Shown here: positions 41,867-49,616 of the stretch, in pieces
Numbering within the stretch: the first letter of the stretch is position 1
Layout of the letters: the number at the start of each line of letters is the position of its first letter
Source: SIG307 sp964545045
GTDB taxonomy: Bacteria; Bacillota; Clostridia; Lachnospirales; Lachnospiraceae
Length of the DNA stretch: 64,000 nucleotides
Direction: 5' to 3'
Assembly (NCBI GenBank): GCA_964545045.1
Contig: CAZJEN010000002.1
Location: 124,001 to 188,000, forward strand
Program-made: the position numbers and the translations under genes
Notes under the pieces: generated by a model
The model's input: only the letters and a program-made list of their open reading frames with translations
Databases searched by the model: none
What the model was told of the DNA's origin: nothing

Positions 41867-42319
41867 TTGAACATACGACTGAATGTCAGTGACGAGCATT
41901 ACGATGAAATCGAACAAAGGCTATTGGCTGCCGGATTTGTCATCGATGATGAAGCCGAGTTTGTGCTGACGGAGCAGGGGCGGTTTGCCGGACATTTGTC
42001 GGTAAAGACGAAGGAAGGCGAGAAGCTAAAGTTGGCCATCGAGGAAATTGTATATATCGAAAGTCTGGGGCATGATGTACTGGTTCACGGAAGCGACGGG
42101 ACTTGTTATTACGCCTACGAACGACTGTACCAGCTGTGCGCGGTACTGGATAATACGAAATTTTTGCGGGTCAGCAACTGCGCCATTATTGCAAAAGCAC
42201 ATGTAAAGAAGATTAAGCCGTCTATATCCATGAAATTTGTATTGGTGATGTCGGACGGAGCATTGGTGGACGTAACACGAAGCTATTACAACAGCTTTCG
42301 GACATTTTTTCAGATATAG
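41867..42319 (+). CDS. LytTR-domain DNA-binding regulator
   Basis: 150 residues. Small N-terminal part (~1-45), then a LytTR domain: IEEIVYIESLGHDVLVHGSDG, YERLYQLCAVLDNTKFLRVSNCAIIAKAHVKKIKPS (pieces: FLRVSNCAIIA, VKKIKPS), SYYNSFRTFF, which is the AlgR/LytR-type beta DNA-binding fold. Start is TTG 41867 with AGGAGG eight bases upstream; the frame runs back to 41732 but crosses the promoter. No receiver domain, so activity must be controlled by another protein, plausibly the membrane protein encoded 17 bp downstream. Confidence 0.8.
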   Translation: MNIRLNVSDEHYDEIEQRLLAAGFVIDDEAEFVLTEQGRFAGHLSVKTKEGEKLKLAIEEIVYIESLGHDVLVHGSDGTCYYAYERLYQLCAVLDNTKFLRVSNCAIIAKAHVKKIKPSISMKFVLVMSDGALVDVTRSYYNSFRTFFQI

Positions 42320-42336
42320 GAATAGGAGGAAAAGTT

Positions 42337-43353
42337 ATGGCGATTGGTATTTTTGTTTTACCGATACTTATCTTGGTGGCATTGGCGCTGGGGGTATTGG
42401 TGTATTATATTTGTTATAAGGCGGCGATTAACCGCAAGCTTAAGGCTGAGGAAAGTGGTGTCCATATGCCGATGGCTTCTATGGAAACAGTATGGAAAGT
42501 AGTTGCGGTGATTGCGATAGTTGTGATGTATAGCTCTTTAAATTCAAAGATTGTGAATCTTCAAGACGAGCTGACCGATACAAAAATTACGCTGACCGAT
42601 CAAATCGCGGAAATGCATTATGAGTTGTATGAAATGCAGCAACAAGCGAAAAAGGATGCTTCCATGATTAGCGAGATATTTTACGATTTCGGAGAAATCG
42701 ATACGGAGACGGATACAGTAGAGATGAAGTTTTTTGTGATGCCGAAGAGCTATAGTGGGGAGACGGAGGTATCGCTGTGTTACGGTGGAGAAAACATTGT
42801 ACTTACGAATGACGGAAACGGAAGATTTTCAGGAAGTCAAACATATCCGTTGTATGAAGAGGTATGGGATGAAGGAATGGTTTCCGTAACAGAGAACGGT
42901 GTGACAAAGACGGAGGTATGGGAGGAGGCTCCGAAGGGAAGCATGCTTTTTGAATGTTTACCGCAGCTAGTTATTATGGAAAGTACCATTGGTTACGGAG
43001 AGCGAAAAGGCAAGGTATCTGTGGAAGGAAAATTGCATATTGTGCTGTCGGAGAAAAACGCAGCCCCGTTCCAAGCGATGACTTTTTATGTAAGAAAAGG
43101 GCATGAGATTATTGAAGAAATTCCGCTTAATGACGGGAATATAACATTTAATCTCTCCTATCCGGTAGAGAAGGGCGAAAGCATTGAGATGTATGTATCG
43201 GGTGTGGATGAATACGGTTATCTGCATGAAAAGTATGTGTCCGGATGGAGCAATAGAGAGACTGCAGCAGATATTTCCTACGGAACCTCCGTTGAAACTT
43301 TTGAAACGATGTATCGGATTTATACTCCGGACGGAAGAGAGCTGACACAGTAG
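42337..43353 (+). CDS. Membrane-anchored protein of unknown function, partner of LytTR gene
   Basis: 338 residues. Two N-terminal membrane helices (~5-26 and ~50-67), a short coiled coil (~70-108, LQDELTDTKITLTDQIAEMHYELYEM in part), then about 230 residues of beta-rich extracellular sequence in two or more Ig-like repeats (each with a strand pattern such as YGGENIVLTNDGNGRFSG and YPVEKGESIEMYVSGVDEYG). No recognised family. It probably places a sensor outside and may control the LytTR regulator, by analogy with LytTR genes paired with membrane inhibitors. Confidence 0.65.
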   Translation: MAIGIFVLPILILVALALGVLVYYICYKAAINRKLKAEESGVHMPMASMETVWKVVAVIAIVVMYSSLNSKIVNLQDELTDTKITLTDQIAEMHYELYEMQQQAKKDASMISEIFYDFGEIDTETDTVEMKFFVMPKSYSGETEVSLCYGGENIVLTNDGNGRFSGSQTYPLYEEVWDEGMVSVTENGVTKTEVWEEAPKGSMLFECLPQLVIMESTIGYGERKGKVSVEGKLHIVLSEKNAAPFQAMTFYVRKGHEIIEEIPLNDGNITFNLSYPVEKGESIEMYVSGVDEYGYLHEKYVSGWSNRETAADISYGTSVETFETMYRIYTPDGRELTQ

Positions 43354-43367
43354 AGAAAGTATAGGTG

Positions 43368-43397
43368 GAAGGCGGCAGAAATGCGGCCTTCTTTTTT
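43368..43397 (+). terminator. Terminator after the LytTR/membrane-protein pair
   Basis: GAAGGC-g-GC / GC-g-GCCTTC arms with 6-nt loop, then TTTTTT. Confidence 0.8.
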
Positions 43398-43413
43398 GTG
43401 TAATATATGATAG

Positions 43414-43442
43414 TTGCAAATTTTTTCTGTCTGCGTTACAAT
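43414..43442 (+). promoter_or_regulatory. Promoter of the YgiQ gene
   Basis: TTGCAA (43414-43419), 17-bp spacer, TACAAT (43437-43442). Confidence 0.7.
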
Positions 43443-43499
43443 AGAAAATGAGATATTGTTTATTTTCAGTTAGAGAAGTTTAGAAAGGCAGGACGCAAA

Positions 43500-45548
43500 A
43501 TGAAAGACTTTTTGCCGATTTGCAGAGAAGACATGGAAAAGCGCGGCTGGGAACAGTGCGACTTTGTATATATTATCGGAGATGCCTATGTGGACCATAC
43601 CTCCTTCGGACCGGCCATAATAAGCCGTGTCTTGGAGAGTCACGGCTATAAGGTGGGAATCATTTCCCAGCCTGACTGGAAGGATGAGAAGAGTGTTCAG
43701 ATTCTGGGAGAGCCGCGTTTGGGCTTCTTAGTGTCCGGAGGAAATATGGATACCATGGTAAATCATTACACAGTGGCAAAGAAGCGCCGAAGTCAGGATG
43801 CATATACTCCGGGCGGTGTTATCGGAAAGCGTCCGGACCGGGCCACCATAGTGTATTGTAATTTGCTTCGTCGTGTGTATAAAAAGAAGCCGATTATTAT
43901 CGGAGGTATCGAAGCGTCCCTGCGTCGTCTCGGTCATTATGATTACTGGGCGGATACGGTGAAGCGTTCTATTTTACTGGATTCCGGGGCGGATTTGCTG
44001 TCCTACGGTATGGGGGAGAAGTCCATCGTAGAAATTGCGGATGCATTGGATTCCGGGATTGCGATAAAGGATATTACCTTTGTGGCAGGAACGGTGTATC
44101 GGGCGACTTCTTTGGAATCGGTGTATGATGCGACCATGCTTCCGACATATTCGGAGATTAAGGAAGATAAGAAGTCTTTTGCAAAGAGCTTTTATATCCA
44201 GTATTGTAATACGGATCCGTTTTCCGGAAAGCGTCTGGTGGAGAAGTATAGCGACACGGAATATGTGGTGCAGAATCCTCCGGCAGCGCCTCTTACCCAG
44301 GCGGAAATGGACCGGGTGTATGCCCTTCCTTATATGCGGAATTACCATCCGTCCTACGAGGAAGCGGGCGGAATTCCGATTATCAATGAGTTAAAGTTCA
44401 GTTTAGTGAGCAATCGCGGATGCTTCGGCGGTTGCAGCTTTTGTGCACTGACCTTCCATCAGGGTAGAATTATTCAGACCAGAAGCCATGAGTCTATTCT
44501 GGAAGAAGCTAAAATGATGACCTGGGACCCGGATTTTAAAGGGTATATTAACGATGTGGGTGGACCGACGGCGAATTTCCGTGCTCCGGCCTGCGAAAAG
44601 CAGTTGACCAAGGGCGTTTGTCCGAACAAGCAGTGTTTGTTCCCGACACCGTGTAAGAACTTAAAGGTGAATCACGAAGATTACCTGGCACTGTTAAGAA
44701 AATTAAGAGAATTACCGAAAGTAAAGAAGGTATTTATTCGTTCCGGTATCCGGTTTGACTATTTGATTTACGATAAGGACCGCACTTTCCTCAGAGAGCT
44801 GTGCGAGCACCATGTCAGCGGTCAGCTGAAAGTGGCGCCGGAGCATGTGTGCGATGAGGTGCTTTCCAAGATGGGCAAGCCGAGCCGTAATGTTTACGAT
44901 ACCTTTATTACCGAGTATAAAAAGATGAATGCCAGACTGGGCAAGGAGCAGTATGTAGTACCGTACCTCATGTCTTCACATCCGGGTTCGACCATGAAGG
45001 AAGCGGTGGAGTTGGCGGAATACTTGCGAGATTTGGGCTATATGCCGGAGCAGGTGCAGGACTTTTATCCGACTCCGTCTACCATTTCTACCTGTATGTA
45101 TTATACGGGACTGGACCCGCGGACCATGGAGCCGGTATATGTGCCGAAGTCTCCTCATGAGAAGGCCATGCAGAGAGCTTTGATTCAGTACCGTAACCCG
45201 AAGAATTACGAACTGGTGGAGGAGGCGTTAAAGCTTGCCCACAGAGAGGATTTGATCGGTTTTGATAAAAAGTGCCTCATTCGTCCGAGAAACGCAGGAC
45301 GACCGGGAGAGTACGGCAGAGGCGGTGCTTCCGGAAGAAACGGTAGCGGAAGCTATGCCGGAAAGCCGGCCGGTAAGCTAGGCAACGGTGGCGGAAAAAA
45401 CGGCGGAAAGGGAGCCGGAAGCCGGGCAGCAGCCGACAGTTCAAGTGCAGGAAAGATGACAGGGAAATCTACCGGCCAGGGAGCGCAGAAATCAGCTCCG
45501 GCCAAGAAAAAGACCATACGAAACGTACACAAGAAAAAGGGAAAATAG
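43500..45548 (+). CDS. YgiQ-family radical SAM protein
   Basis: 682 residues. N-terminal B12-binding-like domain region (YIIGDAYVDHTSFG, GGIEASLRRLGHYDYW), radical SAM core with the 4Fe-4S triad NRGCFGGCSFC near 306, NDVGGPTANFR, extra cysteines in CPNKQCLFPTPCKNL, and the family C-terminal domain with QVQDFYPTPSTISTCMYYTG. The last ~90 residues are Gly/Ser/Ala/Lys-rich and basic, probably disordered and RNA- or nucleic-acid-binding. Substrate of this widespread family is not established. SD AGGACG is weak-looking but spacing is right. Confidence 0.9.
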   Translation: MKDFLPICREDMEKRGWEQCDFVYIIGDAYVDHTSFGPAIISRVLESHGYKVGIISQPDWKDEKSVQILGEPRLGFLVSGGNMDTMVNHYTVAKKRRSQDAYTPGGVIGKRPDRATIVYCNLLRRVYKKKPIIIGGIEASLRRLGHYDYWADTVKRSILLDSGADLLSYGMGEKSIVEIADALDSGIAIKDITFVAGTVYRATSLESVYDATMLPTYSEIKEDKKSFAKSFYIQYCNTDPFSGKRLVEKYSDTEYVVQNPPAAPLTQAEMDRVYALPYMRNYHPSYEEAGGIPIINELKFSLVSNRGCFGGCSFCALTFHQGRIIQTRSHESILEEAKMMTWDPDFKGYINDVGGPTANFRAPACEKQLTKGVCPNKQCLFPTPCKNLKVNHEDYLALLRKLRELPKVKKVFIRSGIRFDYLIYDKDRTFLRELCEHHVSGQLKVAPEHVCDEVLSKMGKPSRNVYDTFITEYKKMNARLGKEQYVVPYLMSSHPGSTMKEAVELAEYLRDLGYMPEQVQDFYPTPSTISTCMYYTGLDPRTMEPVYVPKSPHEKAMQRALIQYRNPKNYELVEEALKLAHREDLIGFDKKCLIRPRNAGRPGEYGRGGASGRNGSGSYAGKPAGKLGNGGGKNGGKGAGSRAAADSSSAGKMTGKSTGQGAQKSAPAKKKTIRNVHKKKGK

Positions 45549-45589
45549 AAAGAATTGTGTGGAACGTACGGAGAATAGAGGAGGAAGCT

Positions 45590-46096
45590 ATGTTTCAGAA
45601 TTTATATCCGAAGGAAGACCGGGATTCGGTTTATACCTTAGACTACGAGCGTTTATATGAGAAGGGCTATCGCGGCATTATTTTCGATATTGATAATACG
45701 CTTGTTGAGCACGGTGCGCCGGCGACCAAGGAAGCGATTGCTCTGGTGGATAAACTTCGCAGAATGGGATTTTCGGTATGCTTTTTGTCCAATAATGACA
45801 AGCCGAGAGTCAGTGAGTTTTGTAAGCCCATGGATGCTGCGTACATCTATAAGGCAGGTAAGCCGAAGTATAAAGGTTATGAGGCAGCCATGAAGCTGAT
45901 CGGAACTACCAAGGAGCAGACCTTATCCATCGGTGACCAGATTTTTACGGATATGTGGGGAGCCAACCGCGCCGGCATTTATACGATTTTGGTAAAGCCG
46001 ATTGGCAAAAAGGAAGAAATTCAGATTGTATTAAAGCGGCATTTGGAAAAAATTGTGCTGCATTCTTATCGCAAGAATAAGAAGAAGGAGCAGTAG
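45590..46096 (+). CDS. YqeG-family HAD phosphatase (HAD-IIIA)
   Basis: 168 residues. HAD motif I FDIDNTLVEHG near 29-39, motif II SNN near 68, Lys in GKPKYKG, motif IV GDQIFTDMWGANRAG near 115. YqeG/GEP4-like enzymes act on phosphatidylglycerophosphate or unknown phosphates; in Firmicutes yqeG commonly precedes aroE/aroK-type or ribosome-biogenesis genes. Start ATG 45590 after GAGGAGGAAG; longer frame from 45557 is not needed. Ends one base before aroK. Confidence 0.88.
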   Translation: MFQNLYPKEDRDSVYTLDYERLYEKGYRGIIFDIDNTLVEHGAPATKEAIALVDKLRRMGFSVCFLSNNDKPRVSEFCKPMDAAYIYKAGKPKYKGYEAAMKLIGTTKEQTLSIGDQIFTDMWGANRAGIYTILVKPIGKKEEIQIVLKRHLEKIVLHSYRKNKKKEQ

Positions 46097-46097
46097 G

Positions 46098-46625
46098 ATG
46101 AAGGGGAACAATATTGTATTAATCGGGTTTATGGGATGCGGAAAAAGTACCGTCGGGAGAAAGCTTGCCAATGCCTTTTCCTATGAGTTTGCGGATACGG
46201 ATGCCATGATTGAAGAAGCTTACGGAAAGACCATTTCCAAAATGTTTGAAGAGGATGGGGAGGAATATTTCCGGAATGCCGAGACAGAGCTTTTGCGGAA
46301 GCTTTCTAAAGAGGCGGAAGGTATGGTGCTTGCTACCGGCGGCGGAATGCCGATGCGGGCGGAAAATGCGGCGTTGCTTCGTGAAATCGGCACGGTTATC
46401 TTTTTAGAGGCAAAGATAGAGACAATTCTGGAGCGGTTGCAAAATGACACCGGACGTCCTCTTGCGGACGGAGAGGACAGAGAGGCGCGTCTGCGTCCTT
46501 TGTACGAAAAGCGTTTGCCGGTATATCGGGAGGCGGCGGATTATATTCTGGATACGGAAGGTAAATCCTTTTATGCAATGATTGAAGAAATCAAAAGTGT
46601 TGCGGAAAAAGCAACGAAACAATAG
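46098..46625 (+). CDS. aroK: Shikimate kinase
   Basis: 175 residues. P-loop GFMGCGKSTVGRKLA near 9-23, shikimate-binding DTDAMIE near 32, EEYFRNAETE, ATGGGMPM near 78, lid region NDTGRPLA near 117. Phosphorylates shikimate at O3. Directly follows yqeG and precedes aroQ by 14 bp, forming a shikimate sub-operon. Confidence 0.93.
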   Translation: MKGNNIVLIGFMGCGKSTVGRKLANAFSYEFADTDAMIEEAYGKTISKMFEEDGEEYFRNAETELLRKLSKEAEGMVLATGGGMPMRAENAALLREIGTVIFLEAKIETILERLQNDTGRPLADGEDREARLRPLYEKRLPVYREAADYILDTEGKSFYAMIEEIKSVAEKATKQ

Positions 46626-46639
46626 AGGAGGCAGAGACC

Positions 46640-47068
46640 ATGAAGATTTTGGTAATGAACGGACCGAATTTGAATTTCCTTGGCATCCGTGAGCCGGGAC
46701 AGTACGGCACGGAAACCTATGAGACATTATGTGCAAAGATAGAGGCTGCTGCTGCGGCAAAGGGTGATACGGTGGAGATTTTCCAAAACAACTGCGAGGG
46801 AGCCTTGATTGACCGGCTTCAGGCGGCGTACAGCGACGGTACGGAGGGGCTTATTATTAATCCGGGGGCGTATACTCATTACAGCTATGCCATCCGGGAT
46901 GCACTGGCTTCCCTGACCATGAAGAAGATTGAGGTACATATTTCCAATATCCATAAAAGAGAAGAGTTCCGCCATACGTCCGTGACCGCACCGGTGTGTG
47001 ACGGGCAGATTGTGGGACTGGGAATCAATGGCTATTTACTTGCCATTGAGGCGTTGCATATGGCGTAA
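46640..47068 (+). CDS. aroQ: 3-dehydroquinate dehydratase, type II
   Basis: 142 residues, normal for the dodecameric type II enzyme. MNGPNLNFLG, active-site loop R17-EPGQ-Y22 with the catalytic Tyr, INPGAYTHYSYAIRDAL, and VHISNIHKREEFRH with the catalytic His and Arg. Third step of the shikimate pathway. Follows aroK; ends ahead of a separate efp promoter. In many clostridia a peptidase gene lies between aroQ and efp; it is absent here. Confidence 0.95.
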   Translation: MKILVMNGPNLNFLGIREPGQYGTETYETLCAKIEAAAAAKGDTVEIFQNNCEGALIDRLQAAYSDGTEGLIINPGAYTHYSYAIRDALASLTMKKIEVHISNIHKREEFRHTSVTAPVCDGQIVGLGINGYLLAIEALHMA

Positions 47069-47145
47069 AACCGCAAGTTTCGTATGTTTTCATGCGGAAC
47101 GGGTGAAAATAAGGAAAAACAAATGCATTTTTTTAAAATTTGGTA

Positions 47146-47174
47146 TTGAAAAAATTGTCAGAGTGCGATACACT
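47146..47174 (+). promoter_or_regulatory. efp promoter
   Basis: TTGAAA (47146-47151), 17-bp spacer, TACACT (47169-47174). Confidence 0.7.
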
Positions 47175-47205
47175 AGAGAGTAGTTAATTCTAAGGAGGAT
47201 TATAT

Positions 47206-47763
47206 ATGATTTCTGCAGGTGATTTCAGAAACGGTATTACCCTTGAGATTGAGGGAAACGTTTGTCAGATCGTTGAGTTCCAGCACGTTAAGCCGGGTAA
47301 GGGCGCAGCGTTCGTTAGAACTAAGTTAAAGAATATTAAGAGTGGTGGTGTTGTCGAGAAGACTTTCCGTCCGACCGAGAAGTTCCCGGCTGCACACATT
47401 GAGAGAGCAGACATGCAGTATCTGTATTCCGATGGTGAGATGTATCACTTCATGGATGTAGATACCTTTGATCAGATCGCTATGACTGAGGACCAGATCG
47501 GTGATTCCTTAAAGTTCGTTAAGGAAAACGAGATGGTTAAGATGCTTTCCCACAATAAGGAAGTATTCGCTATCGAGCCGCCGTTGTTCGTAGAGCTCGT
47601 AATTACCGAGACCGAGCCGGGCTTCAAGGGCGATACCGCTACCGGCGCTACCAAGCCGGCTACCGTAGAGACCGGAGCTGTGGTACAGGTACCGTTATTC
47701 GTTGAGAACGGTGAGACCATCCAGATCGACACCAGAACCGGCGAGTACATGAAGAGAGTGTAA
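47206..47763 (+). CDS. efp: Elongation factor P
   Basis: 185 residues in three beta domains. The tip lysine is present in KPGKGAAFVR (Lys32), the residue modified or positioned in the peptidyl-transferase centre; the C-terminus has the FVENGETIQIDTRTGEYMKRV signature. EF-P relieves stalling at polyproline. No EpmA/YmfI-type modification gene is visible nearby. Strongly biased codons indicate high expression. Confidence 0.96.
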   Translation: MISAGDFRNGITLEIEGNVCQIVEFQHVKPGKGAAFVRTKLKNIKSGGVVEKTFRPTEKFPAAHIERADMQYLYSDGEMYHFMDVDTFDQIAMTEDQIGDSLKFVKENEMVKMLSHNKEVFAIEPPLFVELVITETEPGFKGDTATGATKPATVETGAVVQVPLFVENGETIQIDTRTGEYMKRV

Positions 47764-47788
47764 GCTTTTTTCATCCATAAGAACTTTG

Positions 47789-47828
47789 ACAAGCTGTTGC
47801 ATCGTTGATGTGACAGCTTGTTTGTATT
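47789..47828 (+). terminator. efp terminator
   Basis: ACAAGCTGT / ACAGCTTGT stem, 15-nt loop, then TTGTATTT. Confidence 0.65.
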
Positions 47829-47907
47829 TCATGCATAACCCTTCTTTTCTGCGGAATACTAAAGGAGCAACTTACTTTAAGTATGATGTGCAGAAAAGGA
47901 GGCTTTT

Positions 47908-48369
47908 ATGAAAAAGAAGCTTGTATGCCTTATGGCAATGTGCTGTATGTCTTTGTTCATGGTAGCATGTGCCTGTGGTGAGGACATGGGAACCGAAAAT
48001 GCTTCCCCGAGCCCGGCAGCTACGGGACAGCCGACCGGTACCACTGCTCCGAGCCCGACTACGGCACCGACCACTACTCCGGATCAGAACAACGATTCTG
48101 ATATGAACGGAAATAATGTGGGCGGAACCGATACGGACGGTGTAGGCGGAAACGGTGACAACGGTGTCATCGGTAATATCGGTGAAGGTGTCGGTGATGT
48201 CATTGACGGTATCGGTGACGGTGCAAACGATGTCATTGACGGCATCGGAAACGGTGTAGACGATATGACCGGCGGTAATGCAGGAAACGGTGCAACCGGC
48301 TCTAACGGTGGTGCAAGTACCAACGGCGGAATGGGTAGCGGCGGTACTGCTGCCGGCGGTGCAAGATAA
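47908..48369 (+). CDS. Gly/Asn-rich low-complexity lipoprotein
   Basis: 153 residues. Lipoprotein signal with lipobox FMVAC near residue 21, then a Pro/Thr/Ser spacer (~30-58) and a Gly/Asn/Asp-rich part with near-repeats of VGDVIDGIGDGANDVIDGIG (two copies of the DVIDGIG unit, ~90-115) and a Gly/Ser/Ala tail. No enzymatic domain. Similar Gly-rich lipoproteins occur in Lachnospiraceae without known function; an envelope or spore-surface role is possible. Start ATG 47908 after AAAAGGAGG. Confidence 0.65.
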   Translation: MKKKLVCLMAMCCMSLFMVACACGEDMGTENASPSPAATGQPTGTTAPSPTTAPTTTPDQNNDSDMNGNNVGGTDTDGVGGNGDNGVIGNIGEGVGDVIDGIGDGANDVIDGIGNGVDDMTGGNAGNGATGSNGGASTNGGMGSGGTAAGGAR

Positions 48370-48392
48370 TACGATGCCCTTATAAGCAAGGA

Positions 48393-48433
48393 AAAGATGC
48401 CTCAGACTTCATGAAGAGTCAGAGGCATCTTTC
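48393..48433. terminator. Bidirectional terminator between convergent genes
   Basis: AAAGATGCCTC-a-GACT / AGTC-a-GAGGCATCTTT long stem with short loop, A run on the left and T run on the right. Confidence 0.85.
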
Positions 48434-48455
48434 CTGCTATACATAAGAAATTTTG

Positions 48456-49388
48456 TTATAGAGTCAGGGAAATGATATAGGAATGTGTACCTTGTGCCGG
48501 AGCTTCCACATATTTATACGGATATCCGCAGTGTTCCAAAGACTTTACGGAGGCGATGTTTGCTTGTTTGATACAGGCGGATATTTTCTCATACCCCTGT
48601 TCCCTGGCATAGGACAGCAGTGCGGGGATAAGCTCCTTTGCAAAGCCTTGTTTCCGGTACGGTGCATCAATAAGATACCCAATGGAGAAGGTCTCGAAAT
48701 TGTCTTCCGGGAGAGAGAAACCTGCTCTACCGATTAATTTGCCGGAAGCTTTTTCGTAAACACCCCACAGTGCCAAATCAAAAAAAGGATAGACAGTTCG
48801 GATATAAGCGCGATGTTTTTCAAGTTCTGTGTCATAATCGGAAAGGGTCTCTTCCATAAAGGAAGCGGTGGAAGGCTCGGTACACATGGTATAGAGCTCT
48901 GAAAAGTCTTCATTGGAGAATTCTCGGACAATCAGGCGTTCCGTGGTTAGGATGTCTGCCGGATAGCCCATGGCATGGGCATGAGTACGGCAAAGATACG
49001 CTACGTCAATGGATGCAAAGTCCTCAAAGAGGGCATAGGCACCGGACATATCTTCACAGCCCTCTGACGTGGTATAGCCGAGGGAAGGAATGCCTGCGGC
49101 TTTTGCGGACGCAATACCGTTGGCGGAGTCTGTAAGCATAAGGCAGTCCCCGGACGGCAGGGCAAGGGCTTGTAACAGCGCTGCAACAGACACCGGTGTT
49201 TCGGTCAAAGAAGAGGAAGCATCCGGGAGGCTGTGTATGTCTTGGGATGCGGAAGTAGCACAAGGAGTCCCAGTTTTGCCGTAAAAGACATAGTGGATTT
49301 CATGCAAACTCAACTTGTTTAAAAGGTCTATCACCGCAGGAGATTTCACCAGCTCCGGCGCAATATCAAACAGTATTCCACGTAACAT
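48456..49388 (-). CDS. HAD-like domain fused to GNAT acetyltransferase
   Basis: 310 residues. N-terminal ~150 residues resemble a HAD phosphatase of the beta-phosphoglucomutase type: ILFDIAP at motif I (the second Asp of DxD is replaced by Ala), and LTDSANGIASAKAAGIPSLGY at the motif IV region. The cap is very short. The C-terminal ~160 residues are a RimJ/RimL-like GNAT: LTTERLIVREFSNED, IGYLIDAPYRKQGFAKELIPALL, ANIASVKSLEHCGY. Loss of the motif I acid argues against phosphatase activity. Start ATG 49388 after AAAGGAGG; the frame extends slightly upstream without need. Confidence 0.75.
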   Translation of the reverse strand: MLRGILFDIAPELVKSPAVIDLLNKLSLHEIHYVFYGKTGTPCATSASQDIHSLPDASSSLTETPVSVAALLQALALPSGDCLMLTDSANGIASAKAAGIPSLGYTTSEGCEDMSGAYALFEDFASIDVAYLCRTHAHAMGYPADILTTERLIVREFSNEDFSELYTMCTEPSTASFMEETLSDYDTELEKHRAYIRTVYPFFDLALWGVYEKASGKLIGRAGFSLPEDNFETFSIGYLIDAPYRKQGFAKELIPALLSYAREQGYEKISACIKQANIASVKSLEHCGYPYKYVEAPAQGTHSYIISLTL

Positions 49389-49616
49389 TCCGTAGCCTCC
49401 TTTCCGCAACAATTTTCTTCTTTTTCACATTTTCCTAAGTTTATCATAATAGAATGTACCCGTAAAGAGAAAAAGTACAAAGGTTTCGAAAAAAATTGCA
49501 AAAAAATAAAAAAAACACTTGATTATCTTTGCATTTTGTGTTTTTCTATTAGTATGGATTTTTATTAGCAAAATTGAATCCGATTCTATATGACTGAAAG
49601 GTTGGTAAGAAGCATT

